This document shows positions 46,026 to 56,825 of a DNA stretch of 64,000 nucleotides, piece after piece. Origin of the DNA: Blastomyces gilchristii SLH14081 (taxonomy: Eukaryota > Ascomycota > Eurotiomycetes > Onygenales > Ajellomycetaceae); the NCBI RefSeq assembly GCF_000003855.2, contig NW_003101680.1:1064976-1128975 (forward strand), in the 5' to 3' direction. A model generated the notes under the pieces. That model had not been told where the DNA came from. It saw only the letters and a list, made by a program, of their open reading frames with translations, and did not search any database. Numbering within the stretch: position 1 is the stretch's first letter; every line of letters begins with the position of its first letter. Position numbers and translations under genes: made by a program.

Positions 46026-48177
46026 TTGTCCAAAGTTCAAGATATCAAACACCCAACAACCAGATCCCAGATATCAGATCCATATCAGGTCCCAAGACAG
46101 CTGCATTTCGAGGCTGCGATTTGCAGTCCCACAGCGATCATGCATGTCACAGATCGTACGGTTCGCCGTTCAATGCCATTTGGCGACATGCCCGTGGACC
46201 TAGATAGCGATGTTGATGTCATACCATCGCATCCGCTGGGAATCAAGCCGTCAGGTAATGCATTGACAGCGACCCACAACATCCGTCATGCAATCGGCTC
46301 CCTGGCTGTGCTGTCGGACGAACTGATCATTCTGCTGCTGGAATGTCTGGACAGCACTTCTTTGTTGCGCCTGGGTGCGACGTGCAAGGCGCTGTATGCT
46401 TTCACACGGGCTGAGGAGCTGTGGAAGGCCCTGTTCATCGCGTAAGGAAACTTTTTTTTCTTTTTTCTTTCGTTAATTGCGTTACTTCTTCTTTTAACTC
46501 TGGTTTTTGCTTTCTATGTTTTTGTTGCGTGATGTGATGTTCTTTTGTGTTTGTGTTTGTGTGTTGGTTCTAGGTTGATCAAGGCCACACATCATTATTA
46601 TATTATCTCCTGTATGGGGATAAGGGGGGCCTTGAACTTTGCATATACGGCTGAAGCGCGATATTAGAGGGATTGAGGGGTAGATGGAATTGTCAAATAC
46701 ATGCGCATGCGCATATATCAAGATGTACTATATCTGCATGTATACATTCTACATATCCAACTTTTATCACAGTGATAGCTAGACACCATACGTACCATAT
46801 CATCTATATACTAACCCCTTCCATCGCAGGAACCCTCCCAAAAATTTCACATGGCGCGGCACCTGGCACGCAACATATCTCAACCTCCCCACCGCCAAAA
46901 TCGCCTTGCCAGACTGCTCACATCTCTACTCCGACGTCCTCCACAGACCCTTTTACTGCGCCCACGTTTCCCTCTCAGCCTACACATCAAACATCCCCGC
47001 CCGCAACCAAATCCCGCGCCTGACAAACCTCACGCTGGCCGAATTCCAAGAATCCTGGACAAACAGGCCCTTCATCCTCACCGAGCCCGTCAAATCCTGG
47101 CCCGCCTACAGGGACTGGTCGATAGAGTACCTTCTCAAACGATATGCGAACACGACCTTCCGCGCAGAAGCCGTCGACTGGCCATTGGAGACTTACGTGG
47201 AGTACATGAAAAATAACACAGATGAGAGCCCCCTGTACCTCTTCGATCGTAGCTTTATGGAGAAGATGGGTTTACCTACAGCCAGCACGACCACCACGAC
47301 CACCACGACCACCACCAACGGAACCAACGGAACCAACGGAAGAACCACCACCCACTCCCAACCCGAATCCCAACCCCCCGAACCCGCCTATACCCCCCCA
47401 CCCCCTTTTTCCGAAGACCTCTTCTCCGCCCTCGGCCCCGACCGCCCCGATCACCGCTGGCTAATCATCGGCCCGCCCCGCAGCGGCAGCACCTTCCACA
47501 AAGACCCCAACGCCACCAGCGCCTGGAACGCCGTCCTGCGCGGCTCGAAGTACTGGATCATGTTCCCTAGCCACGCCGCTGGCACCAGTAGCAACAATTC
47601 AGGAGCAGGTGCGGGTTCGGGGGGTGCACTGCTACCATCGCCGCCCGGCGTCTACGTCTCCGCCGATCACAGCGAGGTTACGTCGCCGCTTAGCATTGCG
47701 GAGTGGTTTGTGGGGTTCCATGGGGCGGCGCGGCGGATGCAGGGGTGTGTGGAGGGGGTGTGTGCGGCGGGCGAGGTGTTGCATGTGCCGTCCGGGTGGT
47801 GGCATTTGGTTGTTAATCTGGAGGAAGAAGAAGAAGAAGAAGCGGGCGCTGCTGTGATAGCCATAACGCAAAACTTCGTCCCGCGGGGACATCTTGTGGA
47901 GGTTCTTCGGTTCCTGAGCGGGAAGAAGGAGCAGGTTTCTGGGTTTAGGCGTGGCGTTGAGGATCCGTTTGGGTTGTTTGTGGAGAGGTTGAGGGGCGTT
48001 GAGCCTGGACTGGTTGAGGAGGCGTTGAGGGAGATGGAGAGGGAGGCGGAAGGGAGGAAGAGGAAGTGGGATGAGATTGTGAAGGGGTCTGTGGATGGGG
48101 AGAGTGAGGCGGGTGAGGGTGGAGGTGGGTTTAGTTTTGGGTTTGGGGATGATGGGAGTGATATTGAGGTTCCGTGA
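46026..48177 (+). CDS. F-box plus JmjC-domain protein (JMJD6-like)
   Basis: Two exons, about 46026-46441 and 46830-48177, with a 388-base intron, giving 587 residues. A start at 46140 (MHVTDRTVRR) would give 549 and may be better. Residues ~90-135 form an F-box: LAVLSDELIILLLECLDSTS then LLRLGATCKALYAFTRAEEL. The second part is a cupin/JmjC domain: RPFILTEPVKSWPAYRDWS, the iron ligands His and Asp in GSTFHKDPN, WNAVLRGSKYWIMFP, and the distal His in HVPSGWWHLVVN. Members are Fe(II)/2-oxoglutarate hydroxylases or demethylases. The F-box suggests an SCF link. An Asn/Thr/Pro-rich insert sits before the HxD motif. Substrate unknown. Confidence 0.9.
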
Positions 48178-48627
48178 TTTTGGTGGTCGTACATATTATA
48201 GACCGGGTTATTATTTTGCATTGGCAGCTTAGATCAAACGAATGGGCATCATTTAAGGGAGGTGGGGAGGAGGGGTACGGATATAATTAGAATTGTATTA
48301 TACAAAATTCGTTTAAAGCCGTATAAATGCCTTGATTGACAACCCTTAATAACAGGGATTACTGGGACTTGTGATATAACTTCCATAATAAGCAGCAAAT
48401 AAGCAGCAAGTGAAGACCGACGATATACTATTAAAGCCCGTGCTTGATGTAATGATGAAGCCCTTACACACAGGCCACTCAGGAAGGTGTAGACAGGAAC
48501 AGATACACATGTATATATCTACATATATACATCCTCCACGTAACGCATGTGCATTGACCGAGCCAAAAAAAAAAAAAAAAAACCCAAAGAGAGGGGGGAG
48601 GGATATGAATCCAGCAATAGGCAACGA
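48178..48627. other. Convergent 3' flanks
   Basis: About 450 bases between the ends of the JmjC and copper transporter genes. An 18-A run near 48565 is the only visible feature. Confidence 0.5.
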
Positions 48628-49636
48628 TCAATGACAAGATGCAGGCTTAGTCGCCTCGCCTCCAAAAGTTATGTATCCCAAAAACGCCCCGACAGCCACC
48701 GCCAGCATAATCCAGCCGTTGTATGTCATGAAAAGAAGCCTGCGTATTAAAAAAACAGACACATCAATCCTTTTGCCCTAAATCCACGCTCATCCCCTGC
48801 TGGAAAGGGGGCTCGACAAAAATTGGAGAACAGAATGTAATAAAGAACTCACATAATCATAAAACTATAAAAGACCTGCACAGCGTAGAGGGCCCCAAGA
48901 ACCAGCTTGCCCCTCCGCCTCCTATCGGTCCGTGCTGTGAAGACTAGTGAGCCAGCTGGTTCACCGTTATTGGTGGCGTTGGAAAGGAGGGGGGCAGTGG
49001 AAGTGGGTAGCACGTTGTCATTGTCATTATTGTCATGGATGGCATCCGGCGTCTCGTCATCTTCATTGTTTCAGAAAGATATTTGGAGTCTCCAGGGGAC
49101 GGGAATTTTGGTAGTTTTGTGAGTTGGGAAAACAGATATCTCTTAACGGATTCTGTCTTCCGCCATAGGGGAAGGTCCGCAGAGGAATGAAATGTATGTA
49201 TCCGTTTCGCAGATACGTCAAAGGAAAAGTTAGGGGATTAAAAAACAAAGGTAAAACTAATAACATACCAAATGTGTATCCTCCGGCAGGAGGTATCGTC
49301 CCATCTTTCAACGCCAGTGCATGTCTTGCTTCATAACGGCGCGCCAACGCGCGAACACCCTCGTAGCCAGCGGTCAGAAGCGCAATGGCGACCAGTGAGA
49401 AGAGAAGAGACAAGGGTCCTGTTATGCGCCATTGTTTGAAAATTATACAAAGGTTGTGTGAGGAGAAGGTGAAGTGCATCTAGATCATGTTTTTGAGTTA
49501 AACAAGATGTTATAAATGGCATTTGAGTAGCATTTCCCCAGCAGTGAAAGCCACGTACGTTCATGCTACATTGGTCGCCCATATCCATATCCCCATGTCC
49601 ATGGTCCATCCCGGCTTGATGCATTGAGTGGTCCAT
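48628..49636 (-). CDS. High-affinity copper transporter, Ctr family
   Basis: A protein of 202 residues in four exons: 49636-49559, 49479-49269, 49060-48853 and 48739-48628. The N-terminal exon is an extracellular Met/His copper-collecting domain (MDHSMHQAGMDHGHGDMDMG). TM1 follows in exon 2 (PLSLLFSLVAIALLTAGYEG) and a variable acidic loop in exon 3. TM2 carries the family Met-x3-Met motif (MIMLLFM, split by the last intron), and TM3 has the Gly-x3-Gly pattern (VGAFLGYITFGG). The trimer imports Cu(I) at the plasma membrane or from the vacuole. It resembles Ctr3/Ctr2-type fungal proteins. Acceptor for exon 3 was set by frame, because a stop lies just upstream. Confidence 0.93.
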
Positions 49637-50220
49637 TTTTCCGGTAATCCGTGGTATGTATACTTTTTGTTGGTTGGTGCCTGGGGAGCGGGGAGAGGCG
49701 TTGGCCGGAAGTAGAGTATGCCTCGCTCGTAGACGGATGAACAGATCACATTCAAAGCGGGAACACTATCGTTTTATAACTCCTAGGCCCGGCATCTAGT
49801 ATTCCTTGAGATAATTTAATGACGCCCGAAGAGAGACAGATGTGGGACAGACAGCTGTACAAAACCCATTATTCATCCTGCTTTTGTTGGAATGTTGTTG
49901 AGTCAGGGTGCAAACACGGCAAACAGTCGCTCCAACATCATGTGATTTATGCTGGGTAGAGAACTAGACTAATCTCTATTGGGGCTAGTGCACAAACGGG
50001 CTGCTCGCGACCTTACAGTAGATCATTGTCCAAATCGGGAAAGGGTCTCGGCTTCAACTTGGCCAAAGAAACGCGGCTCACTCGACTGACTCGCACTCCA
50101 TCCACTCACTACTTTCTTTTGACACCCTTGACGCTATAAGGCACCCCTTTGCGAGCCCAACCCGTGGATTATCTATTAAAATTTACCATCCTCAGCTCGT
50201 CTGCACGTTTCCGACCGCTC
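49637..50220. promoter_or_regulatory. Divergent promoter region, Ctr and EAF6 genes
   Basis: About 580 bases between start codons. No certain copper-responsive element was identified. TGCTCGCGA near 50001-50009 recalls copper-regulatory GC-type sites only loosely. Confidence 0.35.
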
Positions 50221-51285
50221 ATGACCGAAAATATCCCGCCCGCAACCGCTGCTGGCGGGAAGTCCACCCCAGCAGGTTCTGGGCCGGAACAAATACAGAA
50301 TCGCGGGATCCCATATTACGAGAAGCTGAGACGCGAACTGAGAGAGACAATACAAAAAAAGCGGCTAATGGATAAGAATATGGTATGTAACCAGCACCTA
50401 ACTTACTAACCACTCCTTTGCCTGCTACCTCTGATTCCCCTTACACTCCGCTTTCCCGTTAGGTAAACGACGGGTATTAACATTTTACAAGGGAAATAAG
50501 AAACTTGCTGACATCTACCTGATACTTTAAGGCTGCTCTAGAAGAATCCATATACCGCTTCGAGCAATCGTACCTCGAAGAAACCGGTGCCGGAAACATA
50601 ATTAAAGGCTTCGACAATTACATAAAGGGCTCCTCTGGCGTATCTGGGTTAGGATTGGGGGGCAGTCTTGGATCGATGACTGGTTGTAGCGGCACAGGCG
50701 GCCCAGCCACCCGCAGAAAAACAGCGGTGCAAGATAGTGACCGGGTGTTCTCGAGGAGTTCGGCGAGTTTTATGCGGGTAAGTTATGATATCCCGTTGTG
50801 TCTACTACTACTAACAACTCCTTCATTACCCCCTCCCGATTTTTTTCGCTACATTTCCCCCAGACTAACCAAGATATGCATAAAAATAAATGACATACTA
50901 GGACTCCCCCGCCCCCTCCAGCGCAAACACAACCCCATCCCACGCCCCAACACCCACCTCCGCCTCCATGCCGGGCTTCAACAGAGATAACAGCAATACC
51001 AGCACTGTGAATAACAACAACAACAACAACAATAGCAACATGTCGGCTGCCAGCAGCGTGAAGGCGAGCACGAATAAGAAGAAGAAGGCATCCGCGGCTG
51101 CGAATACGAATACTAACGCAAAGGCCAGCGGCGGCAGCGCCAACGCCAACAATACAAGTACGGATGCGAATGCTGATGCGGGCTCGGGTGGGAGGGGAAG
51201 GGAAAGGGATGGCGACGATGATGCTGAGTCGGGGGGTAATAAGCAGCCGGTGAAGAGGCTGAAGATTACGTATGGGAGGGAGTGA
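50221..51285 (+). CDS. NuA4 histone acetyltransferase subunit Eaf6
   Basis: A protein of about 263 residues in three exons (50221-50382, 50532-50777, 50902-51285). The conserved core is split by intron 1: GIPYYEKLRRELRETIQKKR then LMDKNMAALEESIYRFEQSY and NIIKGFDNYIKGS. These residues match Eaf6/MEAF6, a coiled-coil subunit of NuA4 (and NuA3 in yeast). The rest is disordered: Ser/Gly-rich, then long Asn, Lys-Lys and Ala-Asn-Thr runs, ending in a basic KQPVKRLKITYGRE motif common at the end of fungal Eaf6. Start is the first Met after an in-frame longer stretch with no conserved residues. Confidence 0.95.
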
Positions 51286-52327
51286 AGGGGTTGATGCAGT
51301 ACATTTTAGAGCATTCTCCCTACTTCCTATTTCGTGTCGTTGGTTCGTTCCGGGCTTCGTTATTGTCGGGAGTTTAATTTTCAGGGATGCCACTGGGACT
51401 GGCTTTGCGTGGGCTGGGCTGCGGGCTGGGCTGCGGGAGCAGGGGCGTTGGGATCATATATGTATGTGCCTTTTCCTGCAGGCTTCTTTTTATGGGCAAT
51501 TTTGGGCGAACTGGTTAACTAGACTAGCGGGGCGGCGGGACAAAATATTTAAGCGAAGGGAGGTAATTGCGAAAGAAAGAATTTTCAAATCATCAAAGAC
51601 GAAGGATCGATATTGCTTGATAGTAATAATACACGGGACTATTGGCATGCCTCCTAAAATGCCTTGAATGAAACTCTACACAATCATCGCGCCTGGCATT
51701 CTCCCGCCAACTCCTTCGCGTTCCGTTCGGAATCGCGGTTGTCCGGCGGTACCACCGGCGGCCGCATTTTGATATGACAGAAATGATACCGATCTATCTT
51801 CTCCATTTTGCACTCTCGTTTGTCTCATTCCCTCATGGCGCAATGACCATATATAGATACCTAGGTGACTCAATTGCCCTGCCTATTCCCCTCGAGTTTC
51901 CTTCTGCGCGTGTGCGGCTGTGCGTGTCTGCTTCAGCAGCTGATTTTTCAAGTACACCTATATCGGGGGTTGTCTCTCTACCACGCAAGCGTACGCTTCT
52001 GTTCCAATAAGACAGCAGCACATTCATTAGGTATATTTCCTTCAAGTCAAGGGCCTGCAACTATTTTGTGCATAGAGGTGCCAAGTAAAGAGACAGGAGC
52101 CGCAAATGGAACATCAAACATCAAACATAAAAAAAAGCAAGACAAGAAGAAGGACCCGGAAACCCCAATAAGATACAATCCAAGTCCCATTTCATCCTAT
52201 TCATGAAAGCCAGTCGTACAATTAATTATCAAATGGACGGTTCACAACTACCAGGACCGCAATTAAGCATAACTTATCATTACCGCTGCTCTAGCCACCC
52301 CAGCAACCACAGCTTGCCCGCCCTCCC
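51286..52327. other. Convergent 3' flanks, nothing recognised
   Basis: About 1 kb between the EAF6 and alpha-mannosidase gene ends. Short frames here have no motifs. Confidence 0.5.
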
Positions 52328-55300
52328 TTACAATTGCAACCGATACGTCGCAACCTCAAACGCCCTCAACTCAATATCCACCTCCGCCGCACCAGTCTTC
52401 TGCACCACTGCCAACTGCTCCAAATCGTCCTCGAGCACATTACACTTCCACACCTTCTTAACAGGCAACTTGGTCGTGATGGAGCCGCGGCTCTTCCCGC
52501 CGAGTGACTCATAGATGCGCAGGATAATGCTGCGCCCGGGACGCGGCTTGAAATCGCCGCGGGAGACATCTTCGTCATCCTCGCCACGCTTGATGGTGTC
52601 GAGGATTAGAGACGAAGAGCCCTTGAGAGAAAAGGCATCGAAAAGCTGGGAGGCCTCTGTGCCAGATGCTGGTTGAACGACTAATGGATTGTTGAAATTG
52701 TATCCTGCACGGACGGTACGGGCGTCCAACGGTCCTTTGTGCGGCATGATTGCGTAACGTATATGGTGTCGGCCCATGTCCGCGTTGGCATCGGGAGCTT
52801 TAGGGGCACGGAGCAGAGACAGGCGCATCAAGTTGCCGCATGTCGCGAATCCGTACTTGGAGTCATTGAGGATTGAGACGCCGTAGCCCGCCTCAGACAG
52901 ATCAGCCCATTTGTGGCAGCACACTTCAAACTTGGCCATGTCCCAACTAGAGGAGGACTCCCATTAGTAACTGGATGGACTGCTACTTCTGGAGAAGGGG
53001 CAAACACATACCTGGTGTTATAGTGTGTTGGTCTTCTGGTTATTCCATATTGTGATTCATACGACGCTTCAGTGTTCACGATATCAACGGGAAATTCGAC
53101 TTTCAGGAACTTCATGGTTTCTTGCCATTCGACTTCACTGGTCATCTCGACGAGAGGAGTCGAATCGCCAGTAGTGGCGGTCAGGCTAATTGTTGATTTC
53201 ACCCAACTCTTGTCGCTAATTTTAGTTTCTGTTACAACACTAACACGATGAGGACTGTTCTCCGCGATTTTCGTTGTCTCAGACTTTAGTTCCTTCCGGG
53301 ATTCGAGATGATAGACTTCAACATCCCAAGCTTGCCAGTAAAGAGGTTTGTCGTCGAAGATCACGAGTTGGTTAGCCTTCCCGCCCTTTGCGATAACCTC
53401 TCTTTTCTCCTCTAAATCAACGAGAGAGGTAATTACCCCATTAGACACCTCCAGGGACAATTTGGAGTTCGAGAGCCTGAAGACTCCTGGTTTCACCTCC
53501 TTCAGGGAAACAGATGGTGACCGGACCGACCCAAGGGGCTGAATAGCAATTACCCCCATACCGCCTTTAGCGAGTGCATACTGCGGTTTTCCCGAGGCAG
53601 TGCTCGCATCGTCAACTCGTACAATCTCTGAACGAGGCCAAGGAAGGCTGTTGATGGCCACAAGTCCACGGTCCGCTCTACTTTCTTGAGAGCTAAACCC
53701 AAGAACCTTCAACGCCTCTTTTCTTAACCTTGACCCCGTTGCAAATACCTTTGCATACTCTTTATCAGAGTCATCGTAACACATCTCAATCGAGCTTCCG
53801 GGAAGACAGTCGTGGAACTGGCAGAGCAGAACGCTCTCCCACATATCGTCAATGTCTTTCTTGGGGTATTTATAGTTGGGGTCTTTGAGGGTAGCTAGGG
53901 TGGCAAGCAACTCTACGTCACGCAGAACAAACTCCGATTTGCGATTGTACAATTTATTATTGGCCTGAGTCGTGTATGTTCCTCGGTGGAGCTCGAAGTA
54001 GAGCTCTCCGTACCAAGTGACAAACTCCGTTCCATTGGCAGCCTTTTCCTCAAGTTTTGCAAAGAAATCATCAACGGTGGAACCCATTGTAACACGGGGA
54101 AGTAGTTCGCCCTTATCACTCATACCTCGGAGTCTCCGCAGCTTCTCGAGATGTTCAAAAGTCGGTCCTCCGCCGCCATCACCCTTGCCAAACACAAGAA
54201 GAGAGGTGTTATCTTGATCCATCGATTTGTGCTGGGTGACACTTCGACGGACGTCTCCAAAGTGGGCACTGGCCGTGTACGTCTCTGCTGGAGTCATATG
54301 GCAAAGAACTTGGCTGCCATCCAAGGCAACCCAGTTGAAAGTCGTATGGGGGAAATTGTTGATGTTGTTCCAGCTAAGTTTTTGAGTGAAGAAGCGACTC
54401 ATCCCAGCCAACCGACATAGTTGAGGAATCTGGGATGAGTATCCAAAGGTATCTGGCAGCCAAAAGGTGGTGCAGCGTTCGCCAAAATGGCTTTCAAAAT
54501 ATCGCTGGCCATAGACGAACTGGCGGACCAAGGACTCTCCGCTTGGCATGTTGGTATCATGCTCTACCCAGCTTCCACCAATGGGGATGAAGCTCCCCTT
54601 CTTCACACATGACTTGACACGGTCAAAGGCATAGGGATAGTCCTGCTCTAGCCATTTGAACTGCTGGGCCTGAGAACAGACAAAACGCAATTCGGGGTAG
54701 CGTTCCATCAAATCGCACTGGGTAGACCAGGACCTGGCCACTTTACGTCTTGTCTCCGCCCAGGGCCACAACCAACAAGAATCTATATGGCAATGGCCAA
54801 TACCATAAACAATTGGCTGTTTATCAGTTTTATAGACGGCGTCAGAATCCACCAAGTTGCCCAGGTATTGCTGTGCAATTTGGCGGCCCTTAATAATCGA
54901 TTCCTGGCTGCCATTGCCTTCGATAAAGGCATCCATTATGGCATTTGCAACTTGCTGGGCCTCGTGGGAGTGCCATGAATCCGAAGGGAATTCCCGTGCG
55001 GCGTCTTGAAAACTTCAAATCAGTAACAATTTCCTTCGCGGATTTGTAAATAAGTGCTAATGTATGCATACCTCCAATCATCCAGAAATCATAGTAGAGC
55101 GCCCTAGCTTGTAAGTTTACAGCTGTAATCCTCGCCACATTAAGTCGATAATATTTGTTTGGGTTGGGAGGTTGGATGGAGTCGCCGCCGGGGGCATTGC
55201 CAAACATTCCATTGCAGGCCATTTCAATATAGAAGATGTGCTCTTTTCCATCCCTGAAGCTGTCGGGCAAAATCCATTCAATTCTCTCACCACCACCTGT

Positions 55301-55872
55301 CAGGCCCTGCAATGGTTTCCCGTCTTCCGTCCAAACCATCCCCTCATTGTTTGCATCCCAGTGGAACTCAAGTCGCTCCTTTTTGCGCATATCCTCCGGT
55401 ACCGTGAGTTGGATCTTGAACCAATGAGTTGACCAGCTGGGGCCAAAGGACTCTCCTCTTCTAGTAGGCCTGAATTGGTTGGAGGTGGCATCCTTGAAGC
55501 TAGGTCTGGCTAGGTCTGGCACCGAGTAAACGGAGAGCTTGACATGCTGCTCATCGTCGTTTGTGGCTTCATAGTATTTCCTACAGACCAGAAATGAATA
55601 TACAAAAAAAAATCATTAATTACTGCAAGTTAATGAACATAGGCACACATGTCGTCCAGGGATTAAAGGGATCTATCTATATATCTAAACAAAGGGAGAG
55701 GGGGGATTGGGAAGGATCGTACGTACGCTACTAGGTTGTGTCCCGAGTACTGGCCTCCATCAGTGAATTGACGGAGACGGTCTCTATAGATATTCCTAAT
55801 TTGCTGGCCAACAGGACGATTGGCAAAAGTAGGATAGGAAGAAGTGGATGGAGCCTTGCTGTTTCCGCCCAT
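52328..55872 (-). CDS. Vacuolar alpha-mannosidase Ams1 (GH38)
   Basis: About 1088 residues in four exons: 55872-55727, 55580-55072, 55004-53012 and 52946-52328. Length equals yeast Ams1. The GH38 catalytic domain has the zinc ligands in YGIGHCHIDSCWLWPWAET, the nucleophile Asp in WLPDTFGYSSQIPQLCRLAG, and the third metal site in LLCQFHDCLPGSSIEM. The N-terminal beta domain and C-terminal domains (for example HNTS-like YNTSWDMAKFEVCCHKWADL across the last junction) fit. It trims free oligosaccharides and reaches the vacuole by the Cvt/autophagy route in yeast. Acceptor of exon 3 (CAAG) was fixed by reading phase. No signal peptide is seen, as expected. Confidence 0.97.
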
Positions 55873-56825
55873 GGTTGGTTGGTTTAGCTGGTCCGTAGAG
55901 TATCTGATGAGGTGGTTGGCTGGGGTTGGTCCAGAGGGTGGATGGTCAGGGCCAATAAATAGGATAGAGGGTCTTTATAGGACGTGAGAGACAGTCCGCA
56001 CTGCTGATAGGATCTAGGTGGGCAGCATTGAGATATAAGAGGACGAATATAAGAATACCATCTGTAGGTTGTCGAGCAAATGAAGGACGAGCGGTTGAGG
56101 GGAAGCTTGGGATGGATGAGCGGCGGGCTAGATGCGGCTCTGCGGGGTAGGAGTGGAAGTTGGTTGGTTGGTGCAACTCTCTGGGAAGTTGGAACCAGCC
56201 AACAGTCAGTTCCCGCCTGGGATAATGTAACTATTATTTATTGATGGGCATTTGGTTTTTTTTAAAAAAAAGAAGAGCTGTACAGAGTATTGAAAGTGAT
56301 ATGACAAGTCTGAAGAAAATATAAGTAATTATTGTATGTATGTATATCTACTTGCTGTAAGTTCTTTGAATTATTATTATTGAAGTCTTCATTGAATCAT
56401 ATTAAAAACAGCATACTGATTAATATAAATAGCTAATCCACCTTCATATGACCAACTAGTTAGAACTAAATATAGTCACCGTACTGTATGTAGTTACTCT
56501 GTACTCATCATCGAATATTCCAATGCAGTGTCAGCAACTTTCTGACAATCGGGGGGCTGACATCGGCGAAACAATAATCCGCCCAGAAACAAAGGGGAAG
56601 CATCCAAACATAACTGTCCTTTGAGGCTTTGGGTCATTGTGCTACCGCGGAGTGGCAAGGACATGCTCTTGACAGAGTATCAAATGGATGCGGGGTCCAG
56701 CTTGCAGCTAGTTGTATTTAGAGAAAACACTCAAATAGTGATATATCCCCAAGTTCTCATTTTTGGGGCGGGCTGAGGACGATGTCGTGGTAACTACATA
56801 TCATTGTTTCTATCTTTATTCCGTC
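55873..56825. promoter_or_regulatory. Divergent promoter region, AMS1 and OPT genes
   Basis: About 950 bases between start codons. AT-rich middle (56220-56480) with ACTGTATGTAGTTACTCTGTACTC near 56482. No gene seen. Confidence 0.4.

Noticed and set aside
50001..50009. Copper-responsive element upstream of the Ctr gene
   Set aside because: The match is too short and loose to call; kept only as a remark.
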